A program made the position numbers and the translations under genes. A DNA stretch of 64,000 bases from Xenorhabdus eapokensis (lineage in GTDB: Bacteria; Pseudomonadota; Gammaproteobacteria; Enterobacterales; Enterobacteriaceae), in NCBI RefSeq assembly GCF_001908105.1, contig NZ_MKGQ01000004.1, forward strand, positions 53,709-117,708, in the 5' to 3' direction. The notes under the pieces were generated by a model. That model did no database searches. It saw only the letters and a list, made by a program, of their open reading frames with translations, and was not told where the DNA came from. This document shows positions 55,775 through 64,000 of the stretch, one piece after another; within the stretch, counting starts at the first letter, position 1, and every line of letters begins with the position of its first letter.

Positions 55775-56096
55775 GTTTTAGCTCCACTTTCTAGTTTTTA
55801 CTGGTTTTTCAGAGGTGACTGCTCTCCACCCAGATGGGTGAGGCTTCCCACTTCACAGGCCGTTATCGGTCCCTGACAGGTTTGACAGCGGCCTCCGTGG
55901 GCAGAAACGACGAACTTCATCGTTTTTGTAAGCAACCAATATTATTGGGTGATAACTTTTGACAGTGCTAATCCTGTCACTGCAATTCTGGCACAGTCAT
56001 TTCATCACCGCCATTTCATCTCTGCTACTCCATGACTATAAGCACCTTGAAATGACGGGTAAAATGATACCTTGTTTGTTGTCTTGCGCCAATCAA
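55775..56096 (-). other. hflX-hflK spacer (322 bases) with structured segment and repeats
   Basis: An unusually long spacer within the hfq cluster. The half next to hflK (about 55800-55920) is GC-richer and can fold: AGGCCG (55857-55862) with CGGCCT (55889-55894), and CACCCA (55827-55832) with TGGGTG (55835-55840). It also contains a 40-codon frame, listed separately. The half next to hflX has GTCATTTCA (55996-56004) and its exact inverse TGAAATGAC (56048-56056), with a further CATTTCATC copy between. A leader RNA, promoter region or small repeat element are all possible. Confidence 0.5.
55798..55920 (-). CDS. Possible 40-residue Cys-containing small protein or leader peptide upstream of hflK
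   Basis: A minus-strand frame from ATG 55920 to TAA 55798 encodes MKFVVSAHGGRC, then a CQTCQG motif, and a third Cys further on (ACEVG). The three cysteines with a C-x2-C pair are notable for so small a frame. No clear ribosome-binding site precedes it, and the DNA is also strongly foldable, so it may be a structured RNA and not a gene. The function is unknown. Confidence 0.3.
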   Translation of the reverse strand: MKFVVSAHGGRCQTCQGPITACEVGSLTHLGGEQSPLKNQ

Positions 56097-57377
56097 TCAG
56101 ACAACATAGTCGGGTAATTTTGGTTCTTGTTTACACAGACGACGCCAATCAACCATTGGCATCCTGACTTCAACACCAACCTGGCCATTTTCTTCCATCC
56201 ATTCGCGCTCGATGGCCTGAAGCTGATAAAAACGACTGCGCAGACGCCCTGCTTCAGGTGGAAGGTGCAATTTATAGTGCGCAATCTCACCTGAAAGATG
56301 CTCAGTCAACGCTTGCAATAACAGAGGAATTCCTTCGCCAGTTTGTGCAGACAACCAAACTCTGACCGGACGATTTTCATCATCACGATCAATGCGGGGA
56401 ATAAAATCTTCCAACATATCGATTTTATTCATTACCATCAGCGAAGGGATTTCATTGGATTCAATCTCTTCAAGAACACTGTCAACCGCGATAATGTTTT
56501 CATCGAAGCGAGGGTCTGCCGCATCAACAACATGCAGCAATAATCTCGCTTGCCGAGTTTCCTGCAAAGTCGCCTTGAACGCTGCCACCAAATCATGGGG
56601 TAAGTGGCGGATAAAACCGACTGTATCAGCCAAAACAACCGTACCAACATCATCCACCTCTATTCGGCGCAGTGTCGGGTCCAGAGTGGCAAAAAGCTGG
56701 TCAGCCGCATAAACTCCGGCAGAAGTTATTTTATTGAATAAACTGGACTTTCCGGCATTGGTGTAACCAACAAAAGAAACCGTTGGGATATCGGCTTTAT
56801 TACGTGCCTGGCGCCCCTGTTCACGCTGCTTTTCAACTTTGTTAAGGCGTCCCAAAATCTGTTTGATTTTGTCTCGCAGCATGCGGCGGTCACTTTCCAA
56901 CTGGGTTTCCCCAGGCCCACGCAGCCCGATCCCCCCTTTTTGGCGTTCAAGGTGAGTCCAGCCCCGAACCAGACGGGTGGACAGGTGACGCAATTGTGCC
57001 AACTCGACTTGTAACTTACCTTCGTGCGTCCTTGCCCGCTGGGCAAAAATATCCAGAATCACCCCCGTGCGATCAACGACACGGCATTGGCACAAGCGTT
57101 CAAGATTACGTTCCTGAGCAGGGCTGAGGGCATGGTTAAACAACACCACATCTGCACCACTGTTTTTGACAGCTTCAGCAATTTCCTCTGCCTTACCCTC
57201 TCCGACAAAATATTTCGGATGAGGTGCCTTTCGGCTTCCCGTTACAATCTGCACAGGAGAAACACCTGCGGAAGTTACCAATGACTCGAATTCACTGAGA
57301 TTTTCCGTATCTTTTTCCTGTGAGAAGAAAACATGCACCAGAACGGCTAATTCTCCGCCTTCATAACGATCAAACAA
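56097..57377 (-). CDS. hflX: Ribosome-associated GTPase HflX
   Basis: A 426-residue GTPase that splits stalled 70S ribosomes during heat stress. The N-terminal nucleotide-binding domain ([29 protein letters not shown]) precedes the G domain ([28 protein letters not shown]). The start is a TTG (57377, MFDRYEGGE), 8 bases after GAGGGG; the E. coli protein begins at the same residue. It is downstream of hfq, past a terminator. Confidence 0.96.
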   Translation of the reverse strand: MFDRYEGGELAVLVHVFFSQEKDTENLSEFESLVTSAGVSPVQIVTGSRKAPHPKYFVGEGKAEEIAEAVKNSGADVVLFNHALSPAQERNLERLCQCRVVDRTGVILDIFAQRARTHEGKLQVELAQLRHLSTRLVRGWTHLERQKGGIGLRGPGETQLESDRRMLRDKIKQILGRLNKVEKQREQGRQARNKADIPTVSFVGYTNAGKSSLFNKITSAGVYAADQLFATLDPTLRRIEVDDVGTVVLADTVGFIRHLPHDLVAAFKATLQETRQARLLLHVVDAADPRFDENIIAVDSVLEEIESNEIPSLMVMNKIDMLEDFIPRIDRDDENRPVRVWLSAQTGEGIPLLLQALTEHLSGEIAHYKLHLPPEAGRLRSRFYQLQAIEREWMEENGQVGVEVRMPMVDWRRLCKQEPKLPDYVV

Positions 57378-57414
57378 CGGTGCAACCCCTCAGGCTGAGT
57401 AAAAATCCAATAGG

Positions 57415-57450
57415 AAAAAACATAGGTAAAGTCTCCCTACCTATGTTTTT
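57415..57450 (-). terminator. hfq terminator/attenuator
   Basis: CATAGGTA (57421-57428) pairs with TACCTATG (57438-57445), flanked by A- and T-runs. It lies 25 bases after hfq and limits transcription into hflX. Confidence 0.88.
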
Positions 57451-57474
57451 ATTTTTATAGGCACGGCTGCTGAT

Positions 57475-57777
57475 TTACTCAGCGCCATCACTTTCCTGTT
57501 GTACTGCTGGGTTAGTGCCAGCATGATAATTTCCAACGCCAGTCGGCACATTCTGGTTGTTACCATGATGAGACACTGGACGGGAAGGCACAACAGTAGA
57601 GATGGCATGTTTATAAACCATCTGGCTAACCGTGTTCTTCAGTAAAATGACAAATTGGTCAAAAGATTCAATCTGACCTTGCAATTTGATGCCGTTAACC
57701 AAATAAATAGAAACCGGGACCCTTTCACGCCGTAAAGCGTTCAGGAATGGATCTTGCAAAGATTGCCCCTTAGCCAT
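57475..57777 (-). CDS. hfq: RNA-binding protein Hfq
   Basis: A 100-residue Sm-like hexameric chaperone that pairs small RNAs with mRNAs. The Sm core (7-66) is identical to the enterobacterial consensus ([33 protein letters not shown]). The flexible C-terminal tail is Asn/Gly/Gln-rich and ends in SDGAE. It lies 120 bases downstream of miaA and upstream of hflX. Confidence 0.98.
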   Translation of the reverse strand: MAKGQSLQDPFLNALRRERVPVSIYLVNGIKLQGQIESFDQFVILLKNTVSQMVYKHAISTVVPSRPVSHHGNNQNVPTGVGNYHAGTNPAVQQESDGAE

Positions 57778-57897
57778 TCTATATTTTCCTTATTTGTTGT
57801 TTTTAACTAAGAACCGATTGGTTCGAAAAAGTAACTACTCAAAAATGACACTTGGTACTGATCACTGATACTGATCAATTGTACACAATCAATGAAT

Positions 57898-58839
57898 TTA
57901 TGTACTAATAACCTGCATGACTGTGTTTAGGTTTTGTTTAGGTTGATCGCTATCCAACCAGGTCACATTGTCCCAACTCCTGAGCCACGTAATCTGACGC
58001 TTCGCCAATTGGCGTGTCGCACAGATACCGCGATAAACCATCTCATCATGAGAAATTTCGCCCGCGAGATAAGACCACATCTGACGATAACCAACACAAC
58101 GAATGGAGGGTAAATCTATATGCAAATCACTACGAGCATAAAGCGCTTTCACTTCATCTTCAAACCCTGATTTGATCATTTGTTCAAAACGGGCTGCGAT
58201 ACGTTGATGTAAAATTTCACGACTTGCCGGCGCGATCGCAAATTGATGAACTCGATAAGGCAATATTTCTCCAGACGTTTCAGTCAACTCAGTTAGAGTT
58301 TTACCCGAAATTCGAAAAACTTCCAGTGCACGAGTAAGACGTTGTGGATCATTAGGATGAATCCTTGCCGCAGAAACGGGATCAATTTCCTGTAATTGTC
58401 GATGTAACACGTCCCATCCCAGCTCCGCGGCCTGCTGTTCGATCTGGGCTCTAATCTCAGGATCTGCGGAAGGCAAAGGCGATAATCCTTCCAACAATGC
58501 TTTGAAATATAGCATGGTTCCACCCACCAGGAGCGGAATTCTCCCAGCCGCCGTGATTTCTGCCATTTCTTTCAATGCATCACGGCGAAAATCAGCAGCA
58601 GAATAGACGGCCGCAGGATCAAGAATATCGATCAAACGATGAGGTGCCAGCGCCTGCTCTTGGGCGGAAGGTTTTGCTGTCCCAATATCCATCCCACGAT
58701 AAATCAACGCAGAATCGACACTGATTAATTCAACCGGAAGATGCTGGCGCAAGGCGATCGATAACGCCGTTTTCCCTGACGCCGTCGGCCCCATGATAAA
58801 AATGGCTGTCGGCAGATGTTGAGTTTTTAAATCACTCAT
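57898..58839 (-). CDS. miaA: tRNA dimethylallyltransferase MiaA
   Basis: A 313-residue enzyme that adds dimethylallyl to A37 of tRNAs reading UNN codons. The P-loop GPTASGKT is at 17-24; [34 protein letters not shown] and the C-terminal [12 protein letters not shown] are conserved. The start at 58839 ([10 protein letters not shown]) overlaps the end of mutL by 8 bases, implying coupling. An in-frame start 33 bases upstream is rejected. Confidence 0.97.
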   Translation of the reverse strand: MSDLKTQHLPTAIFIMGPTASGKTALSIALRQHLPVELISVDSALIYRGMDIGTAKPSAQEQALAPHRLIDILDPAAVYSAADFRRDALKEMAEITAAGRIPLLVGGTMLYFKALLEGLSPLPSADPEIRAQIEQQAAELGWDVLHRQLQEIDPVSAARIHPNDPQRLTRALEVFRISGKTLTELTETSGEILPYRVHQFAIAPASREILHQRIAARFEQMIKSGFEDEVKALYARSDLHIDLPSIRCVGYRQMWSYLAGEISHDEMVYRGICATRQLAKRQITWLRSWDNVTWLDSDQPKQNLNTVMQVIST

Positions 58840-60697
58840 GATTAAGAAGTGCCACCACTGCTTGTAAATCAATTAATTGTAATAACCCATCCGGCGGCGA
58901 TCCCACCAGTTGAGGGCAAAGGCGTTCAACATCAGCCAAAAGCTGGACAGCTTGCGCGATGTTCCACGTTTCATGCTCGCTACCCACGTGACGAGAAAGC
59001 CAACTGGCAACCTGCTCAACAGAAGCCGCTGACTGTTCCCCAAGATAGCCCAACAGTTCCGGCAAGAGTTTCGGCAGGTTCTGTTGACGCAGAGGCAACG
59101 ATACCGCATGAATGGTTACTTTTCCATGTGCGACTGTCGATTCAATGCCAAAAGTCTTTAATAAATCACCATTCTGCTTCAAAACACTCATTTCTGCCTG
59201 ATTGAGAGCCAGTTTCAGCGGGATCAATAATGGCTGGGATTTAAGTCCCTGTTCTCCAGGAGTCAGTTGCGCTTGTTTCAGCCAGCGTTCAGCTATCGGC
59301 AGGGCAAGCAGCCCGATTCCCGACGGGGATTCGATCAAGGCGTAGCAACCTGCATAGATACACAATACTTTGCCAAAAGTATATCTTTCCTGTCCCGATA
59401 GCGCAGATGTAGCGGGAGCCGACACACTTTCCCGCACGCCCCGCTCTGGAAATAAGGGGCGTTTTTCTTGCGGTGAGAACTGCATCATTTTTTGGTACAA
59501 CTCCCCCTCTTTTTTCTGGTAGCTTTCCCCATGATGCATTTGCTGTGTGCCACGATCATGATGCTCATGACGTCGTGAAGGTGTCGCATCTGCTGGCTCA
59601 ACACGCTGGCGGGTAAAATGGTTTTCTCCCGCAGAAGGGCGATTCTCCGGCACCCAGCTTGTCACACTCTCCTGACAGCCAAGCGCTAATTCATCCCCCG
59701 TACCGCGTTGTTTCAATACCGCGGCTACCCCCTGGTAAATAAAATCATGCACCAGGCGAGCCTGATGGAAACGTACTTCATGTTTGGCTGGATGTACATT
59801 GACATCCACCTGGCGCGGATCGATTTCGAGATACAAAACATAAGCGGGTTGTTGCTCACCCTTAATCAAATCCTGATAAGCTTGACGAATCGCATGATTA
59901 ATCAGGCGATCCCGCATCATGCGTCCATTGACATAGCAATATTGAAGCTCGCTCACTGCCGTATTCACGGGATCAGCAACCCAGCCCTTAATGGACAAGG
60001 CATCATGCTGCCATGACAACGCCAGTGCCTGTTGTACAAAAGCGGTTCCACAAATGGCTGCCAAACGTCGTCCATGCTGAGACTCATCTTTAGCAGGACG
60101 GTACTGGCGCACCAATTTTCCATTGTGATTCAGGTTAATGGCGACATCCAACCGCGCTAAAGCTATCCGACGCACGACTTCATCGATATGACCAAATTCC
60201 GTTTTTTCTGTTCTCAGAAATTTTCGACGAGCAGGTGTGTTATAAAACAGATCCAACACTTCAACCGTTGTCCCCACTGGGTGAGCGGCAGGTTTTACCA
60301 TGACGTTCATATCACGGCCTTCCGCATAAGATTGCCACGCTTCTGCCTGACTTTCAGGGCGGGAAGTTAATGTCAGCCTTGAAACAGAACTGATACTCGC
60401 CAAAGCTTCTCCGCGGAAGCCCATACTGACAATCGTTTCCAAATCATCCAATGACGCAATTTTACTGGTGGCATGGCGCGCCAGTGCCAGCGTCAAATCC
60501 TGTTTGCTGATCCCACAACCATTATCACGAATTCGTATCAGCTTTGCGCCACCCCGTTCAATATCAATATCAATACGGGTTGCACCGGCATCAAGGCTAT
60601 TTTCCACCAACTCTTTCACTACAGAAGAAGGGCGTTCAACCACCTCACCGGCAGCAATCTGGTTTGCCAATTGTGGGGGTAATATCTTGATAGCCAT
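58832..60697 (-). CDS. mutL: DNA mismatch repair protein MutL
   Basis: A 621-residue GHL-family ATPase that links MutS recognition to MutH and UvrD. The N-terminal motifs [23 protein letters not shown] and [12 protein letters not shown] are intact. The linker (about 340-430) is hydrophilic and His/Gln-rich; the C-terminal dimerisation domain ends in [10 protein letters not shown]. It follows amiB by 60 bases and overlaps miaA. Confidence 0.97.
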   Translation of the reverse strand: MAIKILPPQLANQIAAGEVVERPSSVVKELVENSLDAGATRIDIDIERGGAKLIRIRDNGCGISKQDLTLALARHATSKIASLDDLETIVSMGFRGEALASISSVSRLTLTSRPESQAEAWQSYAEGRDMNVMVKPAAHPVGTTVEVLDLFYNTPARRKFLRTEKTEFGHIDEVVRRIALARLDVAINLNHNGKLVRQYRPAKDESQHGRRLAAICGTAFVQQALALSWQHDALSIKGWVADPVNTAVSELQYCYVNGRMMRDRLINHAIRQAYQDLIKGEQQPAYVLYLEIDPRQVDVNVHPAKHEVRFHQARLVHDFIYQGVAAVLKQRGTGDELALGCQESVTSWVPENRPSAGENHFTRQRVEPADATPSRRHEHHDRGTQQMHHGESYQKKEGELYQKMMQFSPQEKRPLFPERGVRESVSAPATSALSGQERYTFGKVLCIYAGCYALIESPSGIGLLALPIAERWLKQAQLTPGEQGLKSQPLLIPLKLALNQAEMSVLKQNGDLLKTFGIESTVAHGKVTIHAVSLPLRQQNLPKLLPELLGYLGEQSAASVEQVASWLSRHVGSEHETWNIAQAVQLLADVERLCPQLVGSPPDGLLQLIDLQAVVALLNHE

Positions 60698-60757
60698 AAT
60701 TTGACCTTACTTACAATTCAGCGCCTATCAGACCTGTTCTGATAAGCGTATATTTGG

Positions 60758-62131
60758 TTACTTTGGTGCAGACTGCAATGGATTAGCCAGAAAATAGTGA
60801 CGTAATCCCAAATGAATGGCCTGTGCCAGTTTTTCCTGATACTGATTAGAGCCTAACAACCCTTCTTCAGACACGTTACTGATAAAACCTGTTTCCACTA
60901 AAATGGACGGAATATCCGGCGAACGCAAAACGCCAAGACTTGCATGCTCTGGTGTGCGCTTATGCAAGGAGCCAATGCCAGATAGCTGGCGCAATACTTG
61001 CATGGCAACGTCATAACCAACCCGCTGAGAATGCCCAAATTGCAAATCCAATACGGCCTTGCTCAGATAAGGATCAGTACCATTGGCGAGAGCATCCCCC
61101 GCACCTCCCAGTAATTCCGATTGTTTTTCATGCTGTTCCAACCAATTCCCTAATTCACTGTTTGCCCGGCGGTTGGAGAGCACCCAGACAGAAGCACCTC
61201 TGGCACTGCGATTGGGAGCGGCATCGGCATGAATTGATACCAGCATATTGGCTTTATGTTTACGGGCGACTTCAGAACGCCCTGCCACAGAGATAAAATA
61301 ATCGCCATTGCGCGTCAACACCGGCGTGAACATGGGATCATTGCGCAGCAGGGCTTCCAATTTACGGGCAACATTAATCGTGACATTCTTTTCTTTCAGC
61401 CCCCGTAGCCCAATCGCCCCAGGATCTTGCCCTCCATGCCCCGCATCAATAGCAACGACGATCGGGCGGGACACTCTTCCTTGCACAGATTGGGCAGCCT
61501 GTTTCCGCACACCTTGCTCACGGTGATTCGATACTGGCTGAGTTTCTTTTCCCGTAAGTTGAGCATGATTTGTAAGTAACCGCTTACTTTCATTTTGTAA
61601 GGCATGACTAGTCGATACAGATGAGTTGTTCGCCACGCCATTGGCTTTCAGTGTCATCACCACTTGTGATTTATTACCGACATTTTTCACCGCAGACGTT
61701 TTCACCGTAGATGTAGCTGTGGCCTTATGCGCCAACTCCAACACTACCCGCTGATGATTTGCATCAGGTGCCTGGCTGGAACGCACAAGTTTTACCAGAT
61801 TCTGGCCGGATAAACGCATCGGTAGCCCAATAATTTTACTGGGTTGACGAATATCCACCACTAACCGTTCAGGAGAATGCAAAGGAAAAAAACGATAATC
61901 AGGATGCCCGCCAGTGAATTCCAATGTGACTACAGCCTCAGAGGGATCATTCTTCACATGAATATTCGACAGCGTAGCCGCCGATGCGGCCGTCATCACC
62001 AACTGGCTCAACATGAAAAACAAGACACAGGCCATTACCCAATAGGCACGCCATTTTTTTATCTCATTCACGAACATATTCACGGACATATTCACGAAAA
62101 AGGCATTAATCATGGTCGGGTATTCCTTCAT
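60758..62131 (-). CDS. amiB: N-acetylmuramoyl-L-alanine amidase AmiB
   Basis: A 457-residue periplasmic amidase that splits septal peptidoglycan, normally activated by EnvC. The order is signal peptide, AMIN domain (about 50-150), linker, and zinc amidase domain (about 225-445) with [27 protein letters not shown] and VETGFISN. The ATG at 62131 overlaps the tsaE stop. The true start is uncertain: an ATG at 62113 has an AAGGA site, and further ATGs lie in a 12-base tandem repeat (62063-62098) that lengthens the segment before the signal peptide. Confidence 0.92.
   Translation of the reverse strand: MKEYPTMINAFFVNMSVNMFVNEIKKWRAYWVMACVLFFMLSQLVMTAASAATLSNIHVKNDPSEAVVTLEFTGGHPDYRFFPLHSPERLVVDIRQPSKIIGLPMRLSGQNLVKLVRSSQAPDANHQRVVLELAHKATATSTVKTSAVKNVGNKSQVVMTLKANGVANNSSVSTSHALQNESKRLLTNHAQLTGKETQPVSNHREQGVRKQAAQSVQGRVSRPIVVAIDAGHGGQDPGAIGLRGLKEKNVTINVARKLEALLRNDPMFTPVLTRNGDYFISVAGRSEVARKHKANMLVSIHADAAPNRSARGASVWVLSNRRANSELGNWLEQHEKQSELLGGAGDALANGTDPYLSKAVLDLQFGHSQRVGYDVAMQVLRQLSGIGSLHKRTPEHASLGVLRSPDIPSILVETGFISNVSEEGLLGSNQYQEKLAQAIHLGLRHYFLANPLQSAPK
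62063..62098 (-). repeat. 12-base tandem repeat (x3) in the amiB N-terminal coding region
   Basis: Three in-frame 12-base units (62063-62074, 62075-62086, 62087-62098), minus-strand reading TTCGTGAATATG, TCCGTGAATATG, TTCGTGAATGAG. They encode [12 protein letters not shown], and two contain an ATG that could start translation. Confidence 0.9.
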
Positions 62132-62592
62132 AAGGACTTCAAATTATCCAACAGACTTTCACCATATTTAGATAACGCAACAAAACGAGCCTGCCGCCCT
62201 TCATCGTCATAACTCAGGTACAACTCAATATCTGCCTCAGGTAAAACCCCTGCACCCTGCTGAGGCCACTCAGCCAGGCAAATAGAGTCCTGCTGGAAAT
62301 AATCACGGATACCCATAAATTCCAGTTCTTCCGGATCAGCCAGACGGTAAAGATCGAAATGATACACAGGACGTGGTTGTAAGGCATAAGGCTCAACTAA
62401 CGTATAAGTCGGGCTTTTCACATGTCCCTGATGGCCGAGAGCTTGCAGAAAACCACGGCTGAATGTGGTTTTCCCCGCCCCAAGATCACCATATAGATAA
62501 ATAACATAGCCGCGATCGCTAACTACCGCCACTGCATTACCCAATGCAACTGTGGCATCTTCATTTGGAAGTGATAAAACGAGTTCTTTCAT
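62128..62592 (-). CDS. tsaE: tRNA threonylcarbamoyladenosine biosynthesis ATPase TsaE
   Basis: A 154-residue P-loop ATPase that works with TsaB and TsaD to form t6A37 in tRNA. Walker A is GDLGAGKT (35-42); [12 protein letters not shown] and [18 protein letters not shown] are family signatures. It overlaps amiB by ATGA. In E. coli nnr (yjeF) lies between tsaE and queG; here that gene is absent from the locus. Confidence 0.96.
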   Translation of the reverse strand: MKELVLSLPNEDATVALGNAVAVVSDRGYVIYLYGDLGAGKTTFSRGFLQALGHQGHVKSPTYTLVEPYALQPRPVYHFDLYRLADPEELEFMGIRDYFQQDSICLAEWPQQGAGVLPEADIELYLSYDDEGRQARFVALSKYGESLLDNLKSL

Positions 62593-62716
62593 CGAAAAGT
62601 ATCTATTTTGATTTATTGAATTAGAGATTAATCAGGTAGACATATCAGTTAATAGCTTAACCGATAACCATAACATAATTCAGACATTATCATTTAATAT
62701 CTTCTGTGCCACTGTA

Positions 62717-62737
62717 ACGGCCATGAGCCGTATTTTT
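62717..62737 (+). terminator. Weak terminator-like hairpin upstream of queG
   Basis: ACGGC (62717-62721) pairs with GCCGT (62727-62731), followed by a T-run. It lies before a possible queG promoter (-35 TTGTAT, -10 TAAGCT, 16-base spacer, about 62738-62765). The short stem makes it uncertain. Confidence 0.35.
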
Positions 62738-62796
62738 TGTATTCGATCCCCTCTGTGCTAAGCTAACCGCCCTTTTTCAGCAGTAATTTGTATTTC

Positions 62797-63954
62797 ATGG
62801 CAATCCCTCTCGATCTGAATCTTCTGGCTACAAACATCAAGCAATGGGGACTTTCCCTTGGCTTCCAGCAAGTCGGCATCTGTGATACCGATTTATCAGC
62901 AGAAGAGCCAAGGCTACAGGAATGGCTTGATAAGCAATATCATGGCGAAATGGACTGGATGGTTCGTCACGGCATGATGCGCGCCCGTCCCCATGAACTT
63001 CTACCAGGGACTTTACGGGTTATCAGTGTACGCATGAATTACCTGCCTGCTAAGGCAGCGTTTGCCAGTACGCTTAACAACCCGCAAATGGGTTATATTA
63101 GCCGTTATTCGTTAGGGCGAGATTATCATAAACTGCTGCGTCAACGTCTCAAAAAACTGGGCGACAAGATCCAAGAATATTGTCACGCTCACGAATATCA
63201 GGGAGCTTTGAATTTTCGTCCTTTTGTCGATTCTGCCCCAATTATGGAACGCCCACTGGCGGAAAAAGCGGGGCTTGGTTGGGTTGGTAAACACTCACTT
63301 ATATTGAATCGTGAATCGGGCTCCTGGTTTTTCCTTGGTGAATTACTGATTAACCTTCCCCTGCCCATTGATGCTCCGCAAAAGGAACAATGTGGACGCT
63401 GCGTGGCCTGCATGACAACATGTCCAACGGGTGCCATTGTTGAGCCTTACACCATTGATGCCCGACGCTGCATCTCTTATCTGACCATTGAATTGGAAGG
63501 TGTCATTCCAGAAGAATTTCGCCCACTCATGGGCAACCGGATTTATGGCTGCGATGATTGCCAACTTATTTGCCCCTGGAATCGTTTTTCTCAATTAACA
63601 GATGAAGCTGACTTTAGTCCACGTGCCGCGCTGCATACCCCTGACCTGCTAGCGTTATTTAATTGGAGCGAGGAAAAGTTTCTGCGTATCACGGAAGGTT
63701 CGCCAATTCGCCGTATTGGATATTTGCGCTGGTTACGTAACATTTCCGTCGCCTTGGGCAATGCCCCCTATCAAGATGACATCGTATTAGCGTTGGAAAA
63801 ACGGTTCGGCTTAAGTGAAGTTCTAGATGAACATATCTACTGGGCGATAACCCAACAAATGGCTCGCCGGAATGCTAATGCCATCGAAGTTCAAACCTCA
63901 CAACAAAAACGGTTGATAAGAGCAATAACCAAAGGCCTACCCAGGGATGCCTAA
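62797..63954 (+). CDS. queG: Epoxyqueuosine reductase QueG
   Basis: A 385-residue cobalamin- and iron-sulfur-dependent enzyme that completes queuosine in tRNA. Two 4Fe-4S motifs are visible: CGRCVACMTTCPTGAI and, 50 residues on, CDDCQLICPWN. The N-terminal substrate and cobalamin-binding region includes HGEMDWM and FVDSAPIMERPLAEKAG. A C-terminal HEAT-like helical extension follows (RWLRNISVALGNAPY). The start at 62797 (MAIPLDLNLL) is preferred over one three codons upstream. It diverges from tsaE. Confidence 0.95.
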   Translation: MAIPLDLNLLATNIKQWGLSLGFQQVGICDTDLSAEEPRLQEWLDKQYHGEMDWMVRHGMMRARPHELLPGTLRVISVRMNYLPAKAAFASTLNNPQMGYISRYSLGRDYHKLLRQRLKKLGDKIQEYCHAHEYQGALNFRPFVDSAPIMERPLAEKAGLGWVGKHSLILNRESGSWFFLGELLINLPLPIDAPQKEQCGRCVACMTTCPTGAIVEPYTIDARRCISYLTIELEGVIPEEFRPLMGNRIYGCDDCQLICPWNRFSQLTDEADFSPRAALHTPDLLALFNWSEEKFLRITEGSPIRRIGYLRWLRNISVALGNAPYQDDIVLALEKRFGLSEVLDEHIYWAITQQMARRNANAIEVQTSQQKRLIRAITKGLPRDA

Positions 63955-64000
63955 TAATTAAACAGCCGAATTTCTGCTAAAAAAAGGCTTTCATTTCCTT

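Overview
The window reads as a chromosomal segment of a gammaproteobacterium of the order Enterobacterales. Almost every core gene is collinear and very similar to its Escherichia coli counterpart. The rather AT-rich spacers, the Mu-type regulators and the invasin-like adhesin suggest a member of the Morganellaceae such as Xenorhabdus or Photorhabdus. That genus-level guess is inference from gene content and general resemblance; no database was searched.

Layout. (1) 1-841: tail of an unidentified gene, then the LytTR response regulator btsR. (2) 861-14047: the translation/RNA-decay block, read right to left: secG, leuU (tRNA-Leu), metY (initiator tRNA), rimP, nusA, infB, rbfA, truB, rpsO, pnp, nlpI, the tiny ORF yrbN and deaD. 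(3) 14227-25116: glmM, folP, ftsH and rlmE (leftward), yhbY (rightward), greA (leftward), dacB (rightward), obgE, rpmA and rplU (leftward), ispB (rightward). (4) 25143-26400: an accessory cassette of two tandem Mu-type DNA-binding genes facing away from a Ner-like gene (sfsB). (5) 26511-30922: mdh, argR, mpl, fbp. (6) 31334-35374: an accessory insertion with a 1058-residue inverse autotransporter (intimin/invasin family) and a HigBA-like toxin-antitoxin pair. (7) 35484-42765: ppa, ytfP, the tamA-tamB envelope assembly pair and msrA. (8) 42960-43552: a second HigBA-like pair where E. coli has ytfL. (9) 43647-63954: ytfK, ytfJ, cysQ, fklB, the rpsF-priB-rpsR-rplI ribosomal operon, rlmB, rnr, nsrR, purA, the hfq superoperon (tsaE, amiB, mutL, miaA, hfq, hflX, hflK, hflC) and divergent queG.

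How the genes fit together. Most of the window is housekeeping: translation initiation and ribosome assembly (nusA, infB, rbfA, rimP, rlmE, obgE, ribosomal proteins), RNA decay and sRNA regulation (pnp, deaD, rnr, hfq), and envelope and peptidoglycan work (glmM, mpl, dacB, amiB, nlpI, tamAB). FtsH and its partners HflK and HflC are both present, at two distant sites. Regulatory RNA structure is visible in several places: a two-tier hairpin in the pnp leader, a foldable rpsF leader, and a series of clean intrinsic terminators. Well-formed sigma70 promoters precede metY, rpsO, rplU and rpsF.

The accessory interest lies in four places: the Mu c/ner-like switch between ispB and mdh, the adhesin plus toxin-antitoxin island between fbp and ppa, the second toxin-antitoxin pair beside msrA, and an unusual GC-richer, foldable spacer with a Cys-containing mini-ORF between hflX and hflK. 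I found no CRISPR array, insertion sequence or integrated prophage, and I did not find an obviously new multi-gene system.
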